Of a stretch of DNA of 64,000 bases, positions 37,895 through 47,203 are shown in pieces. The notes beneath the pieces are model-generated. The model had not been told where the DNA came from and ran no database searches. It saw only the letters and a list, made by a program, of their open reading frames with translations. Numbering within the stretch: position 1 is the first letter of the stretch; each line of letters opens with the position of its first letter. Both the position numbers and the translations under genes were made by a program. The DNA is from Balneolaceae bacterium (GTDB lineage Bacteria; Bacteroidota; Rhodothermia; Balneolales; Balneolaceae): positions 44,924-108,923 of the forward strand of contig JAEPQH010000012.1 of NCBI GenBank assembly GCA_017640605.1, in the 5' to 3' direction.

Positions 37895-38290
37895 CTAGCT
37901 CTCTGAAGCTTTTACGTATTCTGATGGATCAGCGTTATTGTATTTAGACGGACATTTCATCAGCATTTCGCTGGCGTAAAAAACGTCGTTGCGCATCTCT
38001 CCAATTACTACCAGACGATCGGCCTCTTCAAAATTGTTGGGCTTTGGCCGAGGATACACCACTTTCTTTGTTTCGCCTGCATCATCGGTCATATAAAAAG
38101 AAAATTGCATGGTTTCTCGAGAGAAGCCATGATCTTTGGATGAATCCCAAACACCGGGTACATGTGCAGCTTTCATTTCCGATGCCGTTTCGAAATCGGT
38201 GTAGGTACTGATGCTGTTTCCAAAATTGATCATCAACATGGAAGTAAATGCGACAATGGCGATAATGCCAAGAATTAACTTAGGTTTCAT
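37895..38290 (-). CDS. ccmE: Cytochrome c maturation protein CcmE (Cys variant)
   Basis: A 131-residue heme chaperone with one N-terminal membrane helix (LILGIIAIVAFTSMLMINF) and an OB-fold domain. Instead of the usual heme-binding HxxxY motif, it has MLMKCPSKYNN, with Cys113 and Tyr117, the CxxxY form known from a subset of CcmE proteins. It overlaps the upstream ccmD by 4 bases. Confidence 0.9.
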   Translation of the reverse strand: MKPKLILGIIAIVAFTSMLMINFGNSISTYTDFETASEMKAAHVPGVWDSSKDHGFSRETMQFSFYMTDDAGETKKVVYPRPKPNNFEEADRLVVIGEMRNDVFYASEMLMKCPSKYNNADPSEYVKASES

Positions 38291-38526
38291 TGTTCTTCGG
38301 AATTAAGTTTTTCTTCGAGCGAAGCAACTTTTTTGTCCACTCGAATCATGAAAAATAATAAGACTGACCAGATGATGAGCGTAACGCCCAGCACCACATA
38401 GATAAGATCGTTTGAATACATAAAAGCGATAAATGCGTTTGCTTCCTGCAGCGATTCTTGCCCGGCCCATACGTCGGAATAAGCTTGAGTTAGTGTATCA
38501 ACTACGGCAGTAGAATCGATTTGCAT
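38287..38526 (-). CDS. CcmD-like small membrane protein
   Basis: A 79-residue protein with a single membrane helix (LIYVVLGVTLIIWSVLLFFMI) and a C-terminal charged tail (RVDKKVASLEEKL). It lies between ccmC and ccmE, the normal place of CcmD, which helps release holo-CcmE. Sequence conservation of CcmD is low, so the call depends mainly on position and topology. Confidence 0.8.
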   Translation of the reverse strand: MQIDSTAVVDTLTQAYSDVWAGQESLQEANAFIAFMYSNDLIYVVLGVTLIIWSVLLFFMIRVDKKVASLEEKLNSEEQ

Positions 38527-38531
38527 AAGTA

Positions 38532-39221
38532 TTAAGATTCCTGTTCGGGATTGATTTTATACCGCACACTTTGATAGCGATGCATGATGTCGTACACCCA
38601 AAATGAGAGCGCGATAAACCCAAGCATAGCCGGATACAAAATTAACCGTAATTCGGCAGCGGTAATTTCTGAAAAAGCCGGATTTCCGTCGGCTCCGGGA
38701 TGTAAACTTGTTAATTGGCGCGGAACCACATACAACAAAAACGGAATAGTGGTAACCGCAAAAATATTGTAAACAGCGGCGATTTTTGCGCGTTTGTCTT
38801 CGTCATCAAAAGCAGATCGAAGTACTAAATAGGCTACGTAAATCATCATAGCTAAGGCTGCCAGATTCATTTTAGGCTCGGCGAACGTCCACCAGGTTCC
38901 CCAGGTAAATCGCGCCCACAACGAACCGGTTAGCAGTCCACACAATCCAAACATCATTCCAACACGCGCCGAAGCCTCGGCTTTGATATCGAATATAGGC
39001 TCGGGGCTGTTCAGGTAGCGAATGCTGTAAATACAACTTGTGAGGAACATCGCATACATTGCCATCCACATGGGAACATGAAAGAAGATGTTACGGGCTG
39101 TTTGTTCAAGAATAGGAATCTCAGGGATATATATAAGAAATCCACCACCGATTACTAATGTGAGCCAGATCGCTACTATGTACTTCCAGACTTTCAAATC
39201 AAATATTATTGGATGGTTCAA
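38532..39221 (-). CDS. ccmC: Cytochrome c maturation protein CcmC
   Basis: A 229-residue polytopic protein with six hydrophobic helices and the heme-handling tryptophan motif WGTWWTFAEPKM (about residue 116). The conserved His residues flank it (FFHVPMWMAMY before, LHPGADG after). CcmC delivers heme to CcmE. First gene of the ccm cluster here; ccmA/ccmB are not in this window. Confidence 0.95.
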   Translation of the reverse strand: MNHPIIFDLKVWKYIVAIWLTLVIGGGFLIYIPEIPILEQTARNIFFHVPMWMAMYAMFLTSCIYSIRYLNSPEPIFDIKAEASARVGMMFGLCGLLTGSLWARFTWGTWWTFAEPKMNLAALAMMIYVAYLVLRSAFDDEDKRAKIAAVYNIFAVTTIPFLLYVVPRQLTSLHPGADGNPAFSEITAAELRLILYPAMLGFIALSFWVYDIMHRYQSVRYKINPEQES

Positions 39222-39345
39222 AGCTTTAAATATACAAAAAACCCCTGATTTCCTTTGAAAAATCGGACCTAGCTTTTCAAAAATTGCAATTCGTTACAAT
39301 TGAAATGTGTAACCTTTGCGAGCTATTAAAATTAACTGAATTAAA

Positions 39346-41700
39346 ATGCGATTTTCTCCTCGTTCTCTACCCTTCGTTATTTGTTTGGGTATCTTTTTAT
39401 TATCTCAATTTACAGCACAAGCACAACAAGCAAACTTCGAGCTCGCTGAGCGATTCACTAATCAAAAAATGGAAAAACTAATCGGATCAACCGATGTAAT
39501 TCCGAACTGGATCGAAGATTCCGACGACTTTTGGTACGAGTGGGAAGATGCGCGCGGCACTAATTGGTTTTATGTGGATATCGAAGCGAAAAATCAACGA
39601 GAATTGTTCGACCGGGAAGAGCTGGCAGGCTTACTTAGCGAAGAATTTAAGCGCCCGTTTAATGCCACCGATCTTGAACTGAAAGGCTTTGATTTCGATG
39701 AAGATAAAGAGTTATTTACTTTTCATGTAGACAGTATTGAGTTCGAATGGTCGGTGCAAACAAATAATTTGGTAAAAGGTGACAGCCTGGAACCTAATAA
39801 GAGAGAACCATGGGCAAACTGGTCGCCCGATAGCACTTGGGTGGTTTTCGCAAAAAATCACAATTTATATTTAATGAGTGGCGATACATCGGATACCACC
39901 GAGCATCAACTTACCACCGATGGAGAGCGTTGGTTCAGCTACCAATGGGCACAAGGCGACACCGCAACCGATAAAAAAATGAGTGCGCGTATTCGCTGGT
40001 TCGATGACGAAAAAAAGTTCTACGTTCAACGTACCGATAATCGAAAAGTAGACGATTTGTGGGTGATCAATAATTTGGGGAAACGCCCGAGTCTTGAGAC
40101 CTATAAATATGCAATGCCCGGCGAAGAAGAAGTGGGTATCGATTACGTTGAAGTGTTTGACGTTACATCCAAAGAACGTGTAATCATGAATACCGATAAA
40201 TGGGAAGATCAGAATTTGTCGGTCGATTTTTCGGACGTAGCTACCGGCGATTTGAACGGTCGTTCTTCTGAGGTAATTTATATAGAACGTTTAAACCGAG
40301 CCGCCAGTGAATTTGAGTTATTGAAAGGAAACACCGAAACCGGTGAGGTGGAAGTAATCATTTCTGAACGTTCTGAACCTTACTGGAACTGGCGTTTTCA
40401 GGATGCGGATGTGATTAACAATGGTGAGGAGTATTTATGGTGGAGTGAGCGATCCGGTTGGGGACATTTATACCGTCATGATGCAGAAGGTAATCTCAAA
40501 AATCAGATTACTTCAGGTAATTTTGTAGCGGGTAACATCATGAAAATTGATACTGCTGCTCAAACGATCTTTTTTGAGGGATATGGACGTGAAGCTGGCA
40601 ATGAGCCCTATTATCAGCATTTATATTCTGTGAAGTTTGATGGAAGCAGAATGACGCACCTAACCCCCGAGCATGCAAATCACCGAATATTTTCATCTCC
40701 CGAAGGCAATTATTTTGTAGATAATATGTCGCGCGTTGACATGCCAACGAAAGCAGTAGTTCGGGATGGATCAGGAAAAGTGATTATCAACCTTCAGGAA
40801 GTAAATATCGACCGGGCAACCGAACTCGGCTGGAAATATCCCGAAAAGTTTAAAGTGAAAGCTGCGGATGGCGTCACAGATATTTATGGTGTGATGTGGA
40901 AACCCTTCGACTTTGATTCCACCAAAAACTATCCGGTAATTTCTTATGTGTATCCGGGACCTCAGGTTGAACCTTACCCGATTCGCTTCGGTCCTTCTCG
41001 ACACCAAACTCTGGCTCAAGTCGGTTTTGTAGTGGTGGCTTTCGGAAACCGAGGTGGAACTCCGCTTCGAAACAGATATTACCACACCTATGGTTACGGT
41101 GATTTACGGGATTATCCTTTAGCTGATAACAGATATGGCCTAGAGCAGTTAATCGGTCGACATGACTTTATTGATGGCGAAAATGTTGGAATCTACGGTC
41201 ATTCCGGTGGTGGATTCATGAGTACAGCGGCACTGCTTTCTCATCCCGATTTTTATGATGTAGCAGTTTCATCGGCTGGAAATCATGATAACAACGTGTA
41301 TAACCGCTGGTGGAGTGAAACTCATAATGGAGTAAAAGAAACCGTTAAGAAAGTAACTGAAATGGGTGAAGACAGCGTAGAAGTAGAACGCGAGGAAGTC
41401 ACTTTCGACGGCCCCATCGAGACAAATATTTCGTTGGCCTCCAACCTTCAAGGAAAACTGCTTTTAGTACATGGTAGTATGGATAATAACGTGCACCCTG
41501 CCAACACCCTTCGTTTGGTTGAAGAATTAATCAAAGAAGGCAAGCGTTTTGATTTGATGATGTTACCCAGCCAGCGCCATGGTTTCCGCGGAGCTTCAAG
41601 GGCTTACTTCGAGCGAATGATGTGGTACTACTTTGCGGAGCATTTATTAGGCGATCGAAGAACGAACGTAAACTTCAACATCCCCGAAGAGTTGGATTGA
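39346..41700 (+). CDS. S9 family (dipeptidyl peptidase IV-type) serine peptidase
   Basis: A 784-residue protein with a signal peptide (LPFVICLGIFLLSQFTAQAQ). An N-terminal beta-propeller (about 40-490) precedes a C-terminal alpha/beta hydrolase domain. The nucleophile Ser620 lies in GIYGHSGGGFMS, Asp near residue 712 in HGSMDNNVH and His near 745 in QRHGFRG. It likely removes dipeptides in the periplasm. The 3' end and its terminator are partially repeated about 310 bases downstream. Confidence 0.94.
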   Translation: MRFSPRSLPFVICLGIFLLSQFTAQAQQANFELAERFTNQKMEKLIGSTDVIPNWIEDSDDFWYEWEDARGTNWFYVDIEAKNQRELFDREELAGLLSEEFKRPFNATDLELKGFDFDEDKELFTFHVDSIEFEWSVQTNNLVKGDSLEPNKREPWANWSPDSTWVVFAKNHNLYLMSGDTSDTTEHQLTTDGERWFSYQWAQGDTATDKKMSARIRWFDDEKKFYVQRTDNRKVDDLWVINNLGKRPSLETYKYAMPGEEEVGIDYVEVFDVTSKERVIMNTDKWEDQNLSVDFSDVATGDLNGRSSEVIYIERLNRAASEFELLKGNTETGEVEVIISERSEPYWNWRFQDADVINNGEEYLWWSERSGWGHLYRHDAEGNLKNQITSGNFVAGNIMKIDTAAQTIFFEGYGREAGNEPYYQHLYSVKFDGSRMTHLTPEHANHRIFSSPEGNYFVDNMSRVDMPTKAVVRDGSGKVIINLQEVNIDRATELGWKYPEKFKVKAADGVTDIYGVMWKPFDFDSTKNYPVISYVYPGPQVEPYPIRFGPSRHQTLAQVGFVVVAFGNRGGTPLRNRYYHTYGYGDLRDYPLADNRYGLEQLIGRHDFIDGENVGIYGHSGGGFMSTAALLSHPDFYDVAVSSAGNHDNNVYNRWWSETHNGVKETVKKVTEMGEDSVEVEREEVTFDGPIETNISLASNLQGKLLLVHGSMDNNVHPANTLRLVEELIKEGKRFDLMMLPSQRHGFRGASRAYFERMMWYYFAEHLLGDRRTNVNFNIPEELD

Positions 41701-41712
41701 TAAATTAGCAAA

Positions 41713-41749
41713 CGGTCTGACGGATCACCCGTCTGACCGACTTTTTTTT
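41713..41749 (+). terminator. Terminator of S9 peptidase gene
   Basis: CGGTCTGACGG (41713-41723) pairs with CCGTCTGACCG (41729-41739) with one T-T mismatch, followed by C and eight T. Confidence 0.85.
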
Positions 41750-42260
41750 ACTTTCAGGCCGATTTTAGTATTAGCCACAAAAGCACGAAAACACCAAAAA
41801 CAGATTTAGACAAAGTCATCCCCGTGAAAACGGGGATCTAAGGCTATAACAAAGCCTCAATTATCACCTTACTTTAGATTCCTCCCTCTGTAGGAATGCC
41901 CCCTTTCTTTGTGATTCTAGCTCCGAAACTCAGCATCAGAGCTTATTATTTACGTGGAACTCAGTCTCCGATCCAACGCAGAGCATTAGATCGAGAACAA
42001 GAGTTGGATTGATAAGTAAGTCAGCGGTCTGACGGATCACCCGTCTGACCGAATAGTTTGTTGCCACAGAAACATGGTAATTGGATAAAGTCATCCCCGT
42101 GAAAACGGGGATCTAAAGCAGTAATTAAGCCCGAAACACCAAATACACTTCAGATTCCCGCCTGCACGGGAATGACCTTTAGTTGAGTGTTTCTCCTAGC
42201 TCCAAAGTTCCGAGCTTGAGCTTTTATTTATACCAAATCCTGATCTGTTTAATAGTGATG

Positions 42261-42355
42261 GTGATAACAAGCCTACGAAATTAATGAGTTCCTAATCAAC
42301 GAGTCCTTCTCCTTGAGGAGAAGACAGATGAGGTGTTTTCCTGCCACGAAAGCAC
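42261..42355 (+). repeat. 95-bp direct repeat, left copy
   Basis: Matches 43261-43355 with about 3 mismatches, in the same orientation and exactly 1000 bases apart. It contains the hairpin CTTCTCCTTGAGGAGAAG and ends in a CCACGAAAGCAC motif. The two copies flank the toxin-antitoxin genes. Confidence 0.85.
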
Positions 42356-42581
42356 GAAAACACCAAAACAAATTTAAAAAAGTCATCCCCGTGTAGACAG
42401 GGATCTAAGGCTAAAATAAAGCCCGAAACAGCAAATAGACTTCAGATTCCCGCCAAACCTACGTTATAACTTCGATGTGCATGCTCCGCGGGAATGACTC
42501 TAATTTGGATTAGTTTTCGATAGGATGGAATTCTTATCTGACCGATTTTTAAATTTAGTGACAAATATATAGTGAGTCGAA

Positions 42582-42851
42582 TCAATCGTAATGTGTCCAC
42601 ATCCGAATAACCTTGACAATCTTTTCCTCCTCATACACTTGATATACCAAACGATGTTGAATATTGATTCTTCGTGAATATGCTCCCTCTAAGTTACCAA
42701 CCAGTTTTTCAAAAGGTGGATATTCTGTGAACGGATCCTCTTTCAGAATTTCAAGTAAGTCGATGACTTTCGGTTTTAATCCCGATGAAGCTACTTTCTT
42801 GGCATCTTTTTTCGCTTGTTTAGTATAAACGAGTTTAAAATTACTCACCAA
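42582..42851 (-). CDS. YoeB/Txe family mRNA-interferase toxin
   Basis: An 89-residue RelE-superfamily toxin. It has the YoeB landmarks KLVYTKQAKKDAKKV at the start, PFEKLVGNLEGAYSRRINIQHRLVYQVYEE with the catalytic Glu/Arg region, and the C-terminal RMWTHYD. Such toxins cleave ribosome-bound mRNA. It overlaps the upstream antitoxin by 7 bases. The pair is embedded in a repeat nest. Confidence 0.93.
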   Translation of the reverse strand: MVSNFKLVYTKQAKKDAKKVASSGLKPKVIDLLEILKEDPFTEYPPFEKLVGNLEGAYSRRINIQHRLVYQVYEEEKIVKVIRMWTHYD

Positions 42852-43087
42852 TCCAGTTCATCTTCAGTTTCGTCAAGAGGAGTTTGTAGTCCTTCTGCTA
42901 TTGATTCCTGCATTCCTGGAATGGTTGTTAAATACAGAGTTTCCTGAATGGAACGCCAATCTTCCTCACTGATCAGAACAGCATTTGAACGTTTTCCCGT
43001 AATTTGGATAGGCTCGTGAGTATCTGATGCCTCATCTAGTAAACGATATATTTCTTTGCGAGCTTGGGTAGCTGTAAGTGTTTTCAT
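42845..43087 (-). CDS. YefM/Phd family antitoxin
   Basis: An 80-residue antitoxin. The N-terminal Phd/YefM fold has TATQARKEIYRLLDEASDTHEPIQITGKRSNAVLIS, which binds DNA, and the acidic C-terminus (ETEDELDW) wraps the toxin. It is the first gene of a two-gene operon with the YoeB-type toxin and should autoregulate it. Confidence 0.93.
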   Translation of the reverse strand: MKTLTATQARKEIYRLLDEASDTHEPIQITGKRSNAVLISEEDWRSIQETLYLTTIPGMQESIAEGLQTPLDETEDELDW

Positions 43088-43857
43088 GATTCTGTTATTA
43101 ACTCAATTCTCTGTAAACGTACGTTATTTCGTACACTAATTCAAACTACTAATTTAAAACGGCGCCAAATACAATCTACAAAGTCATCCCCATGCAGACG
43201 AGGAACTAAAGCTGTAACAACGTCCAAAAACACCAAAACCTGATCGCTAGAAGGGTGTTGGTGATAACTAGCCTACAAAATTAATGAGTTCCTAATCAAC
43301 GAGTCCTTCTCCTTGAGGAGAAGACAGATGAGGTGTTTTCCTACCACGAAAGCACCAAGACACTGAATTTATAAAAGTCATCCCCGTGAAAACGGGGATC
43401 TAAAGCTATAACAGAGCCCGAAACTGCAAATACACTTCAGATTCCTGCCAAACCTAAGTTGAAACTTCGGTATGCTGGCTTCGCGGAAATGACGCCCTAT
43501 TTGGCTCCGATGCTCTGCTTCGGAGCTTATTATTTACGTTAAACACAGTCTCCGATCCAACGCAGTGCATTGGATCGAGAACAAACAGGGATCTAAGGCT
43601 ATAAAAAAGCCCGAAACTTCGACACATTCAAGATTCCTGCCTCCGCAGGAATGACTGAGAATTGAGCGATTCTCTTAGTTCCAAAGTTCCGAGCTTGAGC
43701 TTTTTATTTACACCAAACCTGATTATATGTAAGTCAAATTACCTTCCATTAATTCTCATAAAATTCACAATATATGGGTATGCTAAAAGTTGATTGCTTA
43801 GCTTCTTGGATCAACATTTAGTAGCAAGCTTTATCGACAATTCTTATTTCCATTTAG
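43088..43857. repeat. Repeat nest, right of the toxin-antitoxin pair
   Basis: No gene in this 770-base stretch. It holds a degenerate (43183-43209), a complete (43377-43403) and a partial (43586-43599) copy of the GTCATCCCC...GGGGATCTAA hairpin, the right 95-bp repeat (43261-43355), and blocks at 43504-43585 and 43681-43724 that also occur left of the TA genes. The last 130 bases are AT-rich and probably contain the promoter of the gene at 43858. Confidence 0.75.
43261..43355 (+). repeat. 95-bp direct repeat, right copy
   Basis: Partner of 42261-42355: same orientation, about 3 mismatches. Confidence 0.85.
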
Positions 43858-44625
43858 ATGAAATCAACTTACTTACTTTTCCTAGTCTTTTTAATTGGAA
43901 CTATCACCCCGGCCCTTGCTCAAGAAAAAATGGTTGCTCGAGATGGATTTAAAGAAGGATATCGTGCAGTGCAATTTGGAATAGGAAATAACTTTACACT
44001 CACCAATTTTGGAAATGCTAGTTTAAATTTTATGCGATTTGATTCTGAAAAAAAAGCCCGTTTCATTAGGAGTTATTTCGTAAATAGTATTTCGAGTTCA
44101 CATGAAGATTCAGATTTCAATGGATTCGTTTATGAAGATGAAGTTGTAATAGACACCTTGTTTAGTAAGTCTGAAGAAGAGGGTAAAAACTACGACACAG
44201 AACTGCGTATTTATCTAGGAATTATAAACTATCTCCCAACAAACAGTGATATCCTACCATTTTTTTCTCAAAGTTTATATGTGGGAAATAGATTTAGAAG
44301 CTCACCTAGATCTATTACCAAAACGAATGAACCTGATTCTGATCCTTATGAAACTATAGATTACAATACCAAAAGCTTAAGTCCATCGATTGGTTATACC
44401 GCACGTTTTGGAGTCGATTATTTCATTGCAAAAAATATTAGCGTAAATGCACAATTTGGAGGAACACTCTTTTATAGATTAACTTTAGAAAAGTATGAAT
44501 TTGCTTCGGACTTAAAACAGTCTGATCCGATAGAATATGAACAGCTTCGAGATCGAACTAAAAAAAAGCATGACGTTTCACTACAATCTGCTGGCATACT
44601 ATTTGGTCTGACGGCTTACTTCTAA
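43858..44625 (+). CDS. Outer-membrane beta-barrel-like protein
   Basis: A 255-residue protein with a signal peptide (YLLFLVFLIGTITPALAQ). The mature sequence alternates polar and hydrophobic residues (GYRAVQFGIGNNFTLTNFG, SLSPSIGYTARFGVDYFIA, NISVNAQFGGTLFYRLTLE) and ends in ILFGLTAYF with a terminal aromatic, consistent with a small outer-membrane barrel. Its stop overlaps the convergent MFS gene by 4 bases. Family not recognised. Confidence 0.75.
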   Translation: MKSTYLLFLVFLIGTITPALAQEKMVARDGFKEGYRAVQFGIGNNFTLTNFGNASLNFMRFDSEKKARFIRSYFVNSISSSHEDSDFNGFVYEDEVVIDTLFSKSEEEGKNYDTELRIYLGIINYLPTNSDILPFFSQSLYVGNRFRSSPRSITKTNEPDSDPYETIDYNTKSLSPSIGYTARFGVDYFIAKNISVNAQFGGTLFYRLTLEKYEFASDLKQSDPIEYEQLRDRTKKKHDVSLQSAGILFGLTAYF

Positions 44626-45884
44626 GTAATCAACCCAACTTCTCGCTGGTATACCTTTTCTTTTCGAGTGATGGTTAAACTCCAAACTATTCCTGCACCG
44701 GCCATTACTGCTCCGTAAATAAGCATCAGTGTTTTTACGGGAACGAGCTCAAATTCTAACACTAAAGAGGCAATCATCACGGATATGGAATTCATGATGG
44801 TAAATAACAACCACTCCGTAGAAAAAACACGCCCACGGAAGGTATCAATGGTTCGTTTTTGAAGAAGTACGGTGCTCGTTACCCAGTTTGCACCCGAGGC
44901 TGCATGGGCAAGTAATACGAATAAAATCATAACCCAAATGATGTTTGTAAGTCCAACTATCATATACATAATGCCGGCCAAACCGATTGCTGCCCCCATC
45001 AACTTGATCCAATCTTTCTCTTCAGAAACCAATCTCCGACCAATAATTGGCCCGATTCCCGTTCCCATTCCGCGAGCCGCATAAAGCAAGCCAAGTCCAA
45101 TACTTCCCATCATCAAAATCTCTTCACTTACGATGATCAGCATATAAACTAATCCTCCCAGAAAAGCACTTGAAGTTCCTTTGGCGATGCTTGGGCGCAA
45201 AATGTGTGGATTCCCAATCAAGTACTTGGCACCATCTACAATTCCATTCCACGGATTTCGATTTTTTTCTTTTTCCTCGGCCGACATTTCCTGCTGTGGG
45301 ATAACCGCATGATAGATAAAATATCCCGAAACGATGTACGTGAATGCATCAAGAATCAGCACCATTTCGATGCCCAACCATTCTGTGGCGAATCCTCCAA
45401 AAGCCATACCGGAGGTAAAAATAATACTCCAGGTTGCCGTAGAAATGATATTCGCATTCACGAGTTCTTCTTTCGAAGTAACATTCGGTATAGAAGATGT
45501 TTTTGCCGGCTCAAATACAGCAGAAATCATCATCTGAACAGATGTAAGTACATAGGCTAACCAAAGCATCGACTCAGATTGCACAAATAATATCCCAAGA
45601 ACAGCCAAAGCGCGTAAGCCATCACATAACAACATTAACATTCGCCGATTAAATCGATCGGTTATAAAACCCGCTAGTGGCGAAAAAGCAGCAAGACTCA
45701 GCATCTTTACTACGATAATGAGCCCAAGAAGAAATTCAGAATCTGAATACTTTGCAATAAGTGCATATAAGGCCAACAAGCCAAACCAATCCCCGAAATT
45801 CGAAATAGCCTGAGCAGCCCACAACCGTCGGTAATTGGTGTTATTTTTTAAGAGTTGTATATACGGAGAAATCGAATTTGCCAA
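44622..45884 (-). CDS. MFS transporter (permease)
   Basis: A 420-residue protein with about 12 hydrophobic helices. The loop 2-3 MFS motif is seen as GFITDRFNRRMLMLLCDGLRA, and the N-terminal LWAAQAISNFGDWFGLLALY resembles macrolide-efflux/enterobactin-exporter-type MFS3 permeases. Substrate not predictable. It stands apart from the dut operon by about 70 bases. Confidence 0.92.
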   Translation of the reverse strand: MANSISPYIQLLKNNTNYRRLWAAQAISNFGDWFGLLALYALIAKYSDSEFLLGLIIVVKMLSLAAFSPLAGFITDRFNRRMLMLLCDGLRALAVLGILFVQSESMLWLAYVLTSVQMMISAVFEPAKTSSIPNVTSKEELVNANIISTATWSIIFTSGMAFGGFATEWLGIEMVLILDAFTYIVSGYFIYHAVIPQQEMSAEEKEKNRNPWNGIVDGAKYLIGNPHILRPSIAKGTSSAFLGGLVYMLIIVSEEILMMGSIGLGLLYAARGMGTGIGPIIGRRLVSEEKDWIKLMGAAIGLAGIMYMIVGLTNIIWVMILFVLLAHAASGANWVTSTVLLQKRTIDTFRGRVFSTEWLLFTIMNSISVMIASLVLEFELVPVKTLMLIYGAVMAGAGIVWSLTITRKEKVYQREVGLIT

Positions 45885-45953
45885 ACTGTTTCAACATTCA
45901 ATATTCAACAAAGAATATTCAATGTTCATTGGTTGTTGGTTATTGAATATTGC

Positions 45954-46400
45954 TTATTGCATTCCTGTGCTACCAAACCCACCTTCTCCCCTGCTCGTTT
46001 CATCGAGATCATTAACTTCTTTTACAGATAATTGCACAACCGGAGCGATCACCATTTGCGCGATTCTGTCACCGTGATTTACCACAAATTCTTCCTGTCC
46101 ATGATTGATAGCAATCACTTTGACCTCTCCCCGATAATCAGCATCAATTGTGCCCGGACTGTTTAACATGGTGATTCCATTTCTAATAGCTAAGCCACTT
46201 CTTGGGCGTATTTGGGCTTCATATCCATGCGGCAGTGCCATTTGTAAACCTGTTGGGATTAGCGTTCTTTCACCCGGTTTTAGGGTGATTGGCGATTCCA
46301 AAGCTGCCCGAATATCCATACCGGCCGCAGAATCGGATTCGTATGACGGCAGAGCTAAATCATTAGCATGAGGCATCTTTTTAAATTGAACGGAAGTCAT
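45954..46400 (-). CDS. dut: dUTP diphosphatase
   Basis: A 148-residue trimeric dUTPase that hydrolyses dUTP to dUMP and keeps uracil out of DNA. Motifs in order are [10 protein letters not shown] (motif 1), [12 protein letters not shown] (2), [20 protein letters not shown] (3), GDRIAQMVI (4) and the C-terminal [10 protein letters not shown] (5, Phe-lid). It overlaps the upstream DUF3108 gene by 4 bases, as part of a three-gene operon. Confidence 0.98.
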   Translation of the reverse strand: MTSVQFKKMPHANDLALPSYESDSAAGMDIRAALESPITLKPGERTLIPTGLQMALPHGYEAQIRPRSGLAIRNGITMLNSPGTIDADYRGEVKVIAINHGQEEFVVNHGDRIAQMVIAPVVQLSVKEVNDLDETSRGEGGFGSTGMQ

Positions 46401-47203
46401 AGACGCTCTTTTTTATAGTCAATTAATCGTACCAATGCATTCCCAAATAACACTTTAACGCGGGCTTCAAGGGGAACGCGTAGTTCATCATCCAAAAACC
46501 AGGCTCTGAATTTTCCGGAGAAACCAAAAGGACCATCAATATTTTCGGTGTAACCGGTGGTTAAATAGGTTTGAACCGGCTCGTCCCAAGGCTGGTAATT
46601 ACGTTTTTCAAGCTTGGTGTTATTATCAAAATGAATGTAGCCTTTTCGCTTGGTCACATACACAATCATCGAGTTTTCCGTATCAGTTCCCGCAAATAAA
46701 CGCGAGAACAAAAAGATAACATGTCCGGCCGTAGCAGGTTCTTCGAGCTCCAGCGTATCGCGGGATTGGTCTTCTTCTTTATAGGTCACCCAATTTTTAT
46801 CCCGATCAAAATCGTATTCAATGTCTTTATAGATTTCTTCGTCGATATTATCTTTCCAATAGTAAGAGGTAATCGGTAAGCCATCATCATTCACCAAAAA
46901 TAAACTGTGAAAATGATCGATTTCTGTTCCGATAAATGGGATTTTCGGGTTCGACACAATTTTGGTGACCAGATGTTTGTGCATTTGTCCACGAAACATG
47001 GAATCAGGCATCATGGTAACCTCCACTTCTCCCAAACGAAGAAAACCGTACTTAACTTCAAAAGTAAACACCTCTTTATACTCAAAAAGCTCCTGAATAG
47101 TAGGAGGCTCCGAATTTGTATCAGATTGTGCGAAGCTAGTGTTGGATAAAAAACCAGCCCAAATGAAAAGTATTAAAAAGACTGAGAGCTTTGCTGAGTT
47201 CAC
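46397..47203 (-). CDS. DUF3108 domain-containing exported protein
   Basis: A 268-residue protein with a signal peptide ([21 protein letters not shown]). The sequence fits DUF3108: [17 protein letters not shown] near the start, [18 protein letters not shown], and a C-terminal region with [23 protein letters not shown]. Family function is unknown; these are periplasmic proteins. It overlaps both neighbours by 4 bases (ATGA-type coupling). Confidence 0.88.
   Translation of the reverse strand: MNSAKLSVFLILFIWAGFLSNTSFAQSDTNSEPPTIQELFEYKEVFTFEVKYGFLRLGEVEVTMMPDSMFRGQMHKHLVTKIVSNPKIPFIGTEIDHFHSLFLVNDDGLPITSYYWKDNIDEEIYKDIEYDFDRDKNWVTYKEEDQSRDTLELEEPATAGHVIFLFSRLFAGTDTENSMIVYVTKRKGYIHFDNNTKLEKRNYQPWDEPVQTYLTTGYTENIDGPFGFSGKFRAWFLDDELRVPLEARVKVLFGNALVRLIDYKKERL

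Larger units (their letters stand above)
41701..42581. repeat. Repeat nest, left of the toxin-antitoxin pair
   Basis: No gene is visible in this 881-base stretch. It holds three copies of GTCATCCCCGTG...GGGGATCTAA (41815-41841, 42090-42116, 42382-42408), a second copy of the peptidase terminator (42025-42051), a block shared with 43504-43585 (41920-42000), a block shared with 43681-43724 (about 42201-42244), and a 95-base block (42261-42355) shared with 43261-43355. The same repeat types continue on the other side of the TA genes. Confidence 0.8.

Noticed and set aside
41701..43857. Possible CRISPR array
   Set aside because: Repeats are of several types, irregularly spaced, differ in sequence, and no cas genes are present.
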